From: Vibrio orientalis CIP 102891 = ATCC 33934
GTDB lineage: Bacteria; Pseudomonadota; Gammaproteobacteria; Enterobacterales; Vibrionaceae
Direction: 5' to 3'
Length of the DNA stretch: 64,000 nucleotides
Assembly (NCBI RefSeq): GCF_000176235.1
Contig: NZ_ACZV01000005.1
Coordinates: 1,550,001 to 1,614,000 of the forward strand
Both the position numbers and the translations under genes were made by a program. Under the pieces are notes generated by a model. It made no database searches. It had not been told where the DNA came from and saw nothing but the letters and a program-made list of their open reading frames with translations. Shown one piece after another: positions 1 through 7,009 of the stretch (within the stretch, counting starts at the first letter, position 1; every line of letters starts with the position of its first letter).

Positions 1-744
1 GATGGCCATACTCGCGATCACACCCACACCGATACCCATACGAACATAAGTCTTGATGACGTCAGCATCGGTTGCAGTAAATACCACTCTTGGTGTTAAA
101 CCATATTTATTAAACGCGGTATCTAGCTCCGAACGTCCGGTAAAGCCAAACACATAGGTGACCAACGGGAATGAAGCAAGATCTTGAATCGTCACCTTCT
201 CTTTCTGCGCTAAAGGGTGGCTCTTTGGCACGACAATCGAACGATTCCAGTGATAACACGGCAGCATAATCGCATCTTGATAGAGGTGAAGCGCTTCAGT
301 TGCGATAGCGAAGTTAGCTGTACCTTTAGCAATCGCTTCAGACATCTGCGAAGGCGTACCTTGGTGCATGTGCAGCGACACTTTCGGATAACGCGCAGTA
401 AAACCTTTGATCACGTCAGGAAGCGCATAACGCGCCTGAGTATGCGTTGTAGAAATATTCAGCGTGCCCATTTCTGGGTGGGTATGCTCACCAGCTACTG
501 CTTTAATACTTTCAACTCGGGCAAGAATCTCTTGAGAGATACGAATAATGTCTTCACCAGCACCCGTAACCTGCGTCAAATGCTTACCACTACGCTCGAA
601 GATCTGAATTCCAAGCTCATCTTCTAACAAACGAACCTGTTTACTGATGCCTGGTTGAGAGGTGTAAAGGCTCTCTGCCGTAGCCGATACATTTAAGTTA
701 TGGTTAACGACCTCAACAATATACTTCAATTGTTGTAATTTCAT
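1..744 (-). CDS. cysB: CysB, LysR-type regulator of cysteine/sulfate assimilation (3' end outside window)
   Basis: The minus-strand frame is open from an ATG at 742-744 to the left edge, giving the first 248 residues of a protein usually about 324 long. It begins MKLQQLKYIVEVVNHNLNVS, the CysB N-terminus, followed by the LysR winged HTH (SQPGISKQVRLLEDELG). The effector domain carries the CysB-typical STTHTQARY segment near residue 100. CysB activates sulfate and thiosulfate uptake and cysteine synthesis genes in response to N-acetylserine and sulfur limitation. The C-terminal part lies beyond base 1. Identity is judged from the close match to enterobacterial CysB rather than Cbl. Confidence 0.93.
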   Translation of the reverse strand, partial: MKLQQLKYIVEVVNHNLNVSATAESLYTSQPGISKQVRLLEDELGIQIFERSGKHLTQVTGAGEDIIRISQEILARVESIKAVAGEHTHPEMGTLNISTTHTQARYALPDVIKGFTARYPKVSLHMHQGTPSQMSEAIAKGTANFAIATEALHLYQDAIMLPCYHWNRSIVVPKSHPLAQKEKVTIQDLASFPLVTYVFGFTGRSELDTAFNKYGLTPRVVFTATDADVIKTYVRMGIGVGVIASMAI

Positions 745-1040
745 TCTGACCTCGTAATCCCTTATCGATGCCGCACAGCGATCAAACATAGTTTATAATA
801 TTTAGTTATAACGCCTTAAAAGTGAAATTGATAGTCAAATTGAGGCGACTGTTCAGAAAAGCAGGTAGTTTTTTGTTGATAATGCTCATTTTGCAACCAA
901 ATACTCAGATTGAGCTTTGCAAAGAGAGTTTTCATTAATAAAATTACTAAGTTGAGCAATAATGCGAAACAGTTACAGTCGCATGGCAGGATCGTGTATG
1001 CTTAACGGCTAGCCACTAAAAAACATAAGATACGGAATTT
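745..1040. other. Intergenic region between divergent cysB and the next gene
   Basis: About 300 bases of AT-rich sequence with no open frame of note. It must carry the promoters of cysB (leftward) and of the membrane protein gene (rightward). I see no strong palindrome, riboswitch or terminator in it. Confidence 0.5.
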
Positions 1041-1805
1041 ATGAATATTGGTTTAATCATAGCTTTAGTTGCCATCTTACTGGTGCTAGTTCTCGGCTAT
1101 AACATTATGCTCCAGTATAAAGTTAAAGCGGAAACAGCGCGGAAACAGGAAAGTTCGCGTTACCTGCAAATTATTGATGCAACAGAAGAGCTTATCGGCC
1201 ACGCCCATCACATGCCATACAGCAAAGAGCTACTGGTATGTCTGAATACTCGTATCCTAGATGCAGTTTTGAGTATGCATGAACTCGATCCTAAGAATAA
1301 ACAGCTTGAACAACGTGTCGCCCACGTTAAGGATCAGATCAAGCAACTTGAAGAAAATTACAAGGGTGGCGAAAGCACCAGCTTTAAAGTTCCAAGCAGT
1401 GATAAACAAGCAATTGTTATGCTGAAACTTGTAAAGCGCCTACGAGATACCATTCGCAGCGAGCACAATAAAGGCCGCTTTGAGACTCAAGCGTATGTCA
1501 CTGAGAATGCGCGCTTGGAAACCATTCAAGTTCGTATCAACATTGAAAATGTAATTAAACGTTCAAACGATGCGATTGTCCGTGGTCAACCAGGTACCGC
1601 AATACAGCTATTGAAAAAGGGCTTGGATGCACTGAGTACAAAAAACGACGCTTATTCAAATCAAGCGCGTGAAAAACTGCAGACGATGTATGACGAACTA
1701 GAATCTAAACGTCAAAGTAAGAACGCAGAAGAGTTACACCAAATTGAAGAGAGCCAGCGCCAAAATGATATGGATGCACTCTTTGGTGAAAAGAAAAAGT
1801 GGTAA
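1041..1805 (+). CDS. Conserved membrane-anchored coiled-coil protein of unknown function
   Basis: 254 residues. An N-terminal hydrophobic segment (about residues 4-22, IGLIIALVAILLVLVLGY) is followed directly by a charged, helix-rich region. This predicts a single-pass anchor with a soluble, probably cytoplasmic, helical body. Residues 85-110 and 205-245 are rich in K, E and Q and look like coiled coil. No catalytic motif is visible. Similar Vibrio proteins are sometimes labelled DNA repair protein or ATPase; nothing in this sequence (no Walker A, no nuclease motif) supports that. It stands alone between cysB and miaE and ends at its own terminator. Confidence 0.8.
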   Translation: MNIGLIIALVAILLVLVLGYNIMLQYKVKAETARKQESSRYLQIIDATEELIGHAHHMPYSKELLVCLNTRILDAVLSMHELDPKNKQLEQRVAHVKDQIKQLEENYKGGESTSFKVPSSDKQAIVMLKLVKRLRDTIRSEHNKGRFETQAYVTENARLETIQVRINIENVIKRSNDAIVRGQPGTAIQLLKKGLDALSTKNDAYSNQAREKLQTMYDELESKRQSKNAEELHQIEESQRQNDMDALFGEKKKW

Positions 1806-1830
1806 TATAACTCCCTGCAGTTATTTTCAA

Positions 1831-1853
1831 AAAGGTCGCACTAGCGGCCTTTT
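1831..1853 (+). terminator. Rho-independent terminator after the membrane protein gene
   Basis: Stem AAAGGTCGC / GCGGCCTTT with loop ACTA and one G-U pair, followed by a T-rich run. It lies 26 bases after the stop codon at 1805 and just upstream of miaE. Confidence 0.8.
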
Positions 1854-1881
1854 TCTATTTATTTTGTAAAGTAAGTCCAAG

Positions 1882-2652
1882 ATGATCGAATTAGACCAAT
1901 ACCAATCGCTACTTGAACCAATAAACGGCTTCCTACAATGTTCCACTCCAGATGCATGGGTTGCAGAAGCTCGTAAACCGGAAAACCTTAAAGTGGTCCT
2001 TATCGATCACTTATTGTGTGAGCTTAAAGCGGGCCAATCCGCTATGTACCTAATTCGAAAATACGCGGTAGATAAAGAGAGTGCGCACAGCTTACTCGAT
2101 TGGTTCCAGCCATATGAAGACTTCGCTTACCGCAAAACCGGTAGCCTTAAAACACTGAAAGGTAAGAGCAATATTTCCAAAGCCATCATGGCCAAATCCA
2201 ATTCACCATATAGCCAAGATTTGATTGATAAAATGGTATTGCTAATCAAAGAAGAGTTACATCACTTCTATCAAGTGTTAGAGATTATGGAAGACCGTGG
2301 GATTGCCTATGAGCCTGTGCTGGCCAGTCGCTACGCAAAGGGGCTAATTGGAAAGATGGCGACCCATGAGCCACAAACACTGATAGATAAGCTGATTATT
2401 GGCGCGTATATCGAGGCACGCTCTTGTGAGCGTTTCGCCAAACTTGCTCCCCATATGGATGAAGATATTGCTAAGTTTTACGTATCGTTACTTCGCTCAG
2501 AAGCTCGTCATTATCAAGACTATCTGACGTTAGCCGAAGAGATCGCTGGAAAAAACATCACTGAGCGAATTGATTACTTCGGTCGTTTAGAAGCCGAGCT
2601 AATCTCGTCACCCGACAGTGACTTTAAGTTCCACAGCGGTGCACCCGCTTAA
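1882..2652 (+). CDS. miaE: MiaE, tRNA 2-methylthio-N6-isopentenyladenosine-37 hydroxylase
   Basis: 256 residues, close to the family's usual length. MiaE is a non-haem di-iron monooxygenase that hydroxylates the isopentenyl group of ms2i6A37 in tRNAs reading U-initial codons. The ferritin-like carboxylate and histidine ligands are visible: DHLLCELKAG near residue 45, EELHHFYQ near 129, ARSCERF near 179 and SEARHYQDY near 211. These form the two E...ExxH half-sites. The ATG at 1882 follows the terminator of the preceding gene; the Shine-Dalgarno is weak (AAGTCC). It forms a single-gene unit ending at a strong bidirectional terminator. Confidence 0.93.
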   Translation: MIELDQYQSLLEPINGFLQCSTPDAWVAEARKPENLKVVLIDHLLCELKAGQSAMYLIRKYAVDKESAHSLLDWFQPYEDFAYRKTGSLKTLKGKSNISKAIMAKSNSPYSQDLIDKMVLLIKEELHHFYQVLEIMEDRGIAYEPVLASRYAKGLIGKMATHEPQTLIDKLIIGAYIEARSCERFAKLAPHMDEDIAKFYVSLLRSEARHYQDYLTLAEEIAGKNITERIDYFGRLEAELISSPDSDFKFHSGAPA

Positions 2653-2653
2653 T

Positions 2654-2682
2654 AAAAAAGGATGCTTAGTGCATCCTTTTTT
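2654..2682. terminator. Bidirectional terminator between miaE and the RelA/SpoT-like gene
   Basis: Perfect 12-bp stem AAAAAAGGATGC / GCATCCTTTTTT with loop TTAGT. Both strands give a stem followed by a T run, so it can serve miaE (+) and the convergent gene (-). Confidence 0.92.
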
Positions 2683-2684
2683 AT

Positions 2685-3872
2685 TTACTTAGGATCGAGT
2701 AACGCTTCCCCTAACCCTGCGGCATAAAGCTGTTTGCTGATTCGGTTCAATGCCTCAGCTTGCTTGGGTTCGATAATGAGTGTGCCTTTGCTCTTAAGTA
2801 CGTCAATCATACCTTCTACACAGTCAGCATCAGGCCCAATTCCGTTTAGCTTTGAACGGATGAATCCAAACCAATCGCCATCCATTTTCTTTTTGACCTT
2901 CTCCAACACTTCTGGGGTGGTTACCTGAAACTGCTGCCTGCTATCAAATGCATCCTGATTTGTGCGCGCAATATCGTAAACAATATGAGCTTTCTTTTTC
3001 GCAATCAGCATCCCAGGGATATTCAATTGCAACTCAGCAATCTGCCCACCACTCATCTTGAGGAAGAATTTAATATCTTTGTAGCCACTACTATCTGGCT
3101 CAACATTATGTCTAGCTAACACGCTACTAGTGCCTGCAAGCTGATACCTATCTTTAAGAGATTTTTGATGCGAAGCGACCGCTTTAAACTCTTCTGTCCC
3201 GCAGATGAACAACTTCGCTCCCTGTAAGTCTTTAAACTTTTTCACTTTCACGGTGATACGAGCGCAATCTTTTAAATCTCCGACATCATTGTTTCGTATA
3301 CGAGTAGTGATTTTAGCCAATGCGCCACTGTAGCTTTTAATGCCGCCGTACGCTCCGGGAGGAAAGCTGATTTCGGCGCCAAACGCCACTTTTAGCCTTT
3401 GAGCAAACGTATTTAGTTCTACCTGAGCCTGAATGATTTCTTTAAACATCAGGAATAGCTGTTTTCTCTTCAACTTGGCGTTGGCTACTTGGTTTTTGCC
3501 ATGAAAATCCATTGCCTTAGTATTGAGTACTTTCTTCCCGGCTTCATTTGTTTCGAGATATTGGGCGATGTCAGCATCTAAATACTCCGCTAGATGCGCG
3601 TCATCAGTTAGGATATCGTGCATTAATTTGCACATTTTCCCTTCGTCAGTCTGTTGGAAACTCTTAGATTTTAGCTTGCCTCTCAGCTCAGCTAAACTCG
3701 ATTGGTAATCAGCTTGGTTGACTAAACGAAAGCCTTGCGACATATGAGCTGATTGATTAATTCGCTTTAACACTTCGGCTTTAACTTTAGCGACGTCTGC
3801 TGGTGTTACTCTGGCGCTAGCTGGACCGGAGAGCGGGTCCGGACCGACGGCTGCGGCTAGTGTGTCTGTCAT
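2685..3872 (-). CDS. Orphan protein with a RelA/SpoT-like nucleotide-transfer domain
   Basis: 395 residues, no signal peptide or membrane segment. The middle of the protein resembles the (p)ppGpp synthetase fold. There is a conserved-looking basic stretch with IKSYSG near 178. NDVGDLKDCARITV (about 195-208) matches the synthetase DELFDVRAVRIV region. SSGYKDIKFFLKM (261-273) matches the NGYQSIH loop, and AELQL (279-283) matches the EIQIRT strand. AHIVYDIAR (295-303) follows where the synthetase AExxHWxYK helix sits. There is no HD hydrolase, TGS or ACT domain, and the N-terminal 150 residues are unfamiliar. The alarmone-type fold is also used by toxins and interbacterial effectors. I cannot tell synthetase from toxin, and no immunity-like partner gene is adjacent. 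It sits between miaE and pyrF, genes that are otherwise housekeeping. Confidence 0.7.
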   Translation of the reverse strand: MTDTLAAAVGPDPLSGPASARVTPADVAKVKAEVLKRINQSAHMSQGFRLVNQADYQSSLAELRGKLKSKSFQQTDEGKMCKLMHDILTDDAHLAEYLDADIAQYLETNEAGKKVLNTKAMDFHGKNQVANAKLKRKQLFLMFKEIIQAQVELNTFAQRLKVAFGAEISFPPGAYGGIKSYSGALAKITTRIRNNDVGDLKDCARITVKVKKFKDLQGAKLFICGTEEFKAVASHQKSLKDRYQLAGTSSVLARHNVEPDSSGYKDIKFFLKMSGGQIAELQLNIPGMLIAKKKAHIVYDIARTNQDAFDSRQQFQVTTPEVLEKVKKKMDGDWFGFIRSKLNGIGPDADCVEGMIDVLKSKGTLIIEPKQAEALNRISKQLYAAGLGEALLDPK

Positions 3873-4070
3873 ATAAAAGTACCTAAATTAGTAACTTGGT
3901 GTACGTACAGAACATTAAGACTGAGGGAGTACATCAAGCTGTATAGCTGTTGATTAAGATAAGCTTACAACTAAAGTTAGATTCAATTTATAAATTGATA
4001 CCAATTAAAAGATACGTTTGAGAGATTGATCTAGGCATAAGCTAGTAACCACTAACTTAATAAGGACAAA
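3873..4070. other. AT-rich promoter region with a 16-bp palindrome
   Basis: Upstream region of the RelA/SpoT-like gene. It holds the perfect palindrome TCAATTTATAAATTGA at 3983-3998, about 110 bases before the start codon. No open frame that could encode an antitoxin or immunity protein was seen on either strand. Confidence 0.5.
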
Positions 4071-4092
4071 AAAGCCAGCGAACGCTGGCTTT
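4071..4092 (-). terminator. pyrF terminator
   Basis: Perfect stem AAAGCCAGCG / CGCTGGCTTT with a two-base loop, followed on the minus strand by TTTTTTG. It lies 24 bases beyond the pyrF stop codon and separates pyrF from the RelA/SpoT-like gene. Confidence 0.9.
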
Positions 4093-4115
4093 CATACAAA
4101 ATTAAAGTATCTACA

Positions 4116-4811
4116 CTATTTTAGTGTGGCGTTGATCTCTGCAAGTACGGCAGCAGGATCGCTAGCTTGAGTGATTGGACGACCAATCACCAAATAATCT
4201 GAACCCGCTTGAACCGCATCAACAGGCGTCATAATACGCTTCTGGTCACCTACCGCTGCGCCTGCAGGGCGAATGCCAGGAGTGACGAGCTTGAACTCTT
4301 TACCAAGCTCAGTCTTGAGCATAGAAGCTTCTTGAGCTGAACATACAACGCCATCTAGACCCGCATTCTTAGTCAGGGTTGCCAGACGAATCACTTGCTC
4401 TTGTGGGGCAGTATCAAGTCCAATACCCGCCAAGTCGCTCTGCTCCATGCTGGTGAGTACCGTTACACCGATAAGTAGCGGACGATCTTTACCATAAGGC
4501 TCTAGAATCTCACGTGACGCAGCCATCATGCGCTCACCACCGCTAGCATGTACGTTTACCATCCAAACGCCCATCTCTGCGGCTGCACGTACTGCTTTAG
4601 AACAGGTATTCGGGATATCGTGGAACTTCAGGTCAAGGAATACAGAGAAACCACGTTTGTGTAACTCTTTAACGAAATCAGGACCAAATAGCGTGAACAT
4701 CTCTTTACCTACTTTTAGGCGGCAAGAGCTTGGGTCAATTCTATCAACAAAAGCGAGAGCATCTGCTTGGTTATCATAATCCAGTGCAACAATAACTTTT
4801 TGGTCGATCAT
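4116..4811 (-). CDS. pyrF: PyrF, orotidine 5'-phosphate decarboxylase
   Basis: 231 residues, normal family length. It converts OMP to UMP, the last step of de novo pyrimidine synthesis. The TIM-barrel signature is present: VALDYDNQADAL at the N-terminus, the substrate lysine in RLKVGKEMF near residue 36, the catalytic DLKFHDIPNT (about 59-68), and the phosphate-binding VTPGIRP and GSDYLVIGRPIT near the C-terminus. It is downstream of lapB with about 90 bases between them, so it may be read with lapAB as well as from its own promoter. Confidence 0.97.
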   Translation of the reverse strand: MIDQKVIVALDYDNQADALAFVDRIDPSSCRLKVGKEMFTLFGPDFVKELHKRGFSVFLDLKFHDIPNTCSKAVRAAAEMGVWMVNVHASGGERMMAASREILEPYGKDRPLLIGVTVLTSMEQSDLAGIGLDTAPQEQVIRLATLTKNAGLDGVVCSAQEASMLKTELGKEFKLVTPGIRPAGAAVGDQKRIMTPVDAVQAGSDYLVIGRPITQASDPAAVLAEINATLK

Positions 4812-4900
4812 TTCATCTCCTAACTTACTTTAAACAAATCGAAAAAAAGCAGCGGGATCGCCGCTGCCATTTGCTATGGGATATACCCAATCTTGTAAAA

Positions 4901-6070
4901 TCATTCGCCATCCAATCCACGGATTGGCTTGATCGTCCCCCACCCTTTACAGGAAGGACAATGCCAATACATTGAATGGGTCGAGAAACCGCATTTTCGA
5001 CAGCGATAATGAGGTTTCACTTTTAACTGTTCACCAACCAGTTTCTGCAACGTATCAAGACTGGCTTTGGCCCGCCCTTCTTCTGCTTCTGCTAAATGGT
5101 AGTCCATTAAACGATAGAAGCCTTTCATGGTTGGATTCTTGACTAGTTGGCGAGTCAGTAGCTCTTGAGCCGCTCCGGGGCCGTCGTGCTTTGCTACCAT
5201 TTGCGCTAACATCAGTTCGGCCGACACACCCGCTTTACCAACAATACATTGGCGTAAGAAGTTCAGTAATTCGTCTTCTTGCCCTAGGTGGTGGTAACAT
5301 TCAGCCAGCGTCGGCAACACTTCACTGACGAAGTCACTATCTTGTTCAAGGACGGCCTCTAAGTAAGCAATCGTACGCTTGTAATCTTCATCTTCTAGGT
5401 AGAGTTTACCAAGGGCAATGCTAGCCCTTACGCATCTAGGGTCTTCAGTCAGCGCCTTTTTAAAGTTCTGTCTTGCCTGGGTATGATTGCCTTCTGCTTG
5501 CTCTTGCATCGCCAACTCACACCAGAAATGCCCAATGCTGGTGCGCATACGTTTACGACCCATTTTAACTAGCAGCGAGGCATAGTGAATGGCTTTGCTC
5601 CATTCACGAGTCTGTTGATAGATAGCGACGAGTTGTTGAAGAGCAGCTTCACGATGGTCAGGTTCATCAACCAATTGCTCGAAGATTTTTTCCGCTCGAT
5701 CCAAAAAGCCGGATGCCATGTAATCTTTGGCGAGCTGTTGGAGAGCAATGTTTTTTTGGTCAATAGTAAGACCAGAGCGAGAGATAAGATTCTGGTGAAT
5801 GCGAATAGCGCGGTCTACTTCTCCTCGTGAGCGAAACAAATTACCTAACGCTAAGTGCGTGTCGATAGTTTCGTTATCCACTTGAAGAAGTTCAATAAAG
5901 TGATCCACCGCTTTATCAGATTGATCTGACAACAGCAGGTTTAGGCCCGTCACGTATTGACGGGATATTTGATTAGATTGTTTCTGCTTATCTTGCTGGG
6001 CACTGCGATTACCCATATACCAACCATACGCGGCAGCAATCGGTAATAATAAGAAGAGAATTTCTAACAT
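4901..6070 (-). CDS. lapB: LapB (YciM), LPS assembly regulator with TPRs and a rubredoxin-like zinc finger
   Basis: 389 residues from the ATG at 6068-6070; a TTG one codon earlier is not needed. It begins MLEILFLLLPIAAAYGWYMG, nearly the E. coli LapB N-terminus, which is the inner-membrane anchor. A chain of TPR repeats (about residues 35-330) faces the cytoplasm. The C-terminus carries the rubredoxin-type metal site CRKCGF...CPSCKGWG. In E. coli, LapB links the LpxC regulator to FtsH and so controls LPS synthesis. lapA lies 30 bases upstream, giving the usual lapAB pair. Confidence 0.96.
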   Translation of the reverse strand: MLEILFLLLPIAAAYGWYMGNRSAQQDKQKQSNQISRQYVTGLNLLLSDQSDKAVDHFIELLQVDNETIDTHLALGNLFRSRGEVDRAIRIHQNLISRSGLTIDQKNIALQQLAKDYMASGFLDRAEKIFEQLVDEPDHREAALQQLVAIYQQTREWSKAIHYASLLVKMGRKRMRTSIGHFWCELAMQEQAEGNHTQARQNFKKALTEDPRCVRASIALGKLYLEDEDYKRTIAYLEAVLEQDSDFVSEVLPTLAECYHHLGQEDELLNFLRQCIVGKAGVSAELMLAQMVAKHDGPGAAQELLTRQLVKNPTMKGFYRLMDYHLAEAEEGRAKASLDTLQKLVGEQLKVKPHYRCRKCGFSTHSMYWHCPSCKGWGTIKPIRGLDGE

Positions 6071-6100
6071 CAAGTAACAGCCTACCTAATAAAAATCTTG

Positions 6101-6379
6101 TTAAGCTTTCTCTTGAGTCGGCTCAGCAGTTGGAGGAGAAAGCTTATTAAGCTTCTTCTTCAGTTTGCGGACCTGGAGCTGCGATTTGAGGTGTAATCCA
6201 CCGAACACTAACCAAGCTAGGCTAAAACCTACCACAAATACCACACCTAACAGTGTCGATAGGTGAAAGTCACCTTGAGCAATAAGGTAGTTGAATGTCA
6301 CAACAGCTTGATTCTGAGAGCCTAATGCTAGTGCAATTAAGAATAGGGCCAGTACAAGAACGATTTTTATAATTTTCAT
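6101..6379 (-). CDS. lapA: LapA (YciS), DUF1049 inner-membrane protein
   Basis: 92 residues. Two transmembrane segments (about 3-20 and 42-64) are separated by a short loop containing FNYLIAQG, as in LapA/YciS. A basic cytoplasmic tail follows (LKSQLQVRKLKKKLNKL). It is the partner of LapB in LPS assembly control. It directly precedes lapB and follows a bidirectional terminator, so its promoter probably lies in 6380-6465. Confidence 0.92.
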   Translation of the reverse strand: MKIIKIVLVLALFLIALALGSQNQAVVTFNYLIAQGDFHLSTLLGVVFVVGFSLAWLVFGGLHLKSQLQVRKLKKKLNKLSPPTAEPTQEKA

Positions 6380-6465
6380 AGTCCATCACCTAAGATTAGT
6401 TCTGCCGTACGATTATGCAGTAAAAGCACGAAACAAACCATGGTTATCTCTGAAATTCGGGCCAT

Positions 6466-6498
6466 AAAAAAGCGGCATACTTAGGTATGCCGCTTTTT
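6466..6498. terminator. Strong terminator between ihfB and lapA
   Basis: Stem AAAAAAGCGGCATAC / GTATGCCGCTTTTTT with loop TTAG. It is 19 bases past the ihfB stop codon and is followed by a T run on the minus strand. The symmetric A/T flanks make it usable from both strands. Confidence 0.93.
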
Positions 6499-6517
6499 TA
6501 TCAATAGATTACGTAAT

Positions 6518-6799
6518 TTAGTCTAGGTTTACACGCTCACGTAATTCTTTCCCCGGTTTGAAGTGGGGAACGAACTTACCTTCCAACTCCACTTTGTCAC
6601 CAGTTTTGGGGTTACGACCAACTCTAGGCTCACGGAAGTGCAAAGAGAAACTACCGAAACCACGGATCTCAATTCGATCGCCACCTTCTAGAGTTGACGC
6701 CATATGCTCTAAAATATCTTTTACAGCATCTTCTATCTCTTTTGCTGAAAGGTGCGTCTGTTCTGCACAGAGTCTTTCAATCAATTCAGACTTAGTCAT
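6518..6799 (-). CDS. ihfB: Integration host factor, beta subunit
   Basis: 93 residues from the ATG at 6797-6799 (MTKSELIERL), preceded by the Shine-Dalgarno GAGGG. The open frame extends nine codons further but the longer form does not fit the family. IHF-beta pairs with IHF-alpha and bends DNA by about 160 degrees. Visible marks are GDRIEIRGFGSFSLHFR in the beta arm and PRVGRNPKTGDKV with the intercalating proline. Its place downstream of rpsA is the standard gammaproteobacterial arrangement. IHF may assist the sigma-54 promoter of dctP in this same window; that is inference. Confidence 0.96.
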   Translation of the reverse strand: MTKSELIERLCAEQTHLSAKEIEDAVKDILEHMASTLEGGDRIEIRGFGSFSLHFREPRVGRNPKTGDKVELEGKFVPHFKPGKELRERVNLD

Positions 6800-6837
6800 A
6801 GTTGCCCTCATAGAGTAATTTATCACTTATTATAGTA

Positions 6838-6946
6838 AGTAATACCAGTTCCAACAAACACTTGCCTTCAATTTTAGACAAAAATTGACCAATGTGTGTA
6901 GTGAAAAAGTGCTTTTTCAGAACATCTTGTAGAGATTGGTATTACT
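6838..6946. repeat. Candidate small palindromic element between rpsA and ihfB
   Basis: Ten-base terminal inverted repeats AGTAATACCA (6838-6847) and TGGTATTACT (6937-6946) bracket about 90 bases. The interior includes the hairpin GAAAAAG-TG-CTTTTTC. The layout recalls non-coding miniature elements common between Vibrio genes, but only one copy is seen in this window, so mobility is unproven. Confidence 0.4.
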
Positions 6947-6967
6947 ACTAGCTATTACGTAAACATA

Positions 6968-6993
6968 AAAAAGGAGCCTTTCGGCTCCTTTTT
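6968..6993 (-). terminator. rpsA terminator
   Basis: Stem AAAAAGGAGCC / GGCTCCTTTTT with loop TTTC, 17 bases beyond the rpsA stop. The minus strand ends in a T run. Confidence 0.93.
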
Positions 6994-7009
6994 CTTAAAA
7001 GCGATTTAA

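Noticed and set aside
217..627. 136-residue plus-strand open frame at the left end
   Set aside because: It is antisense to cysB, whose LysR sequence is unmistakable.
2685..3872. Toxin-antitoxin pair at the RelA/SpoT-like gene
   Set aside because: No second small gene lies on either side, so a classical two-gene toxin-antitoxin locus is not supported.
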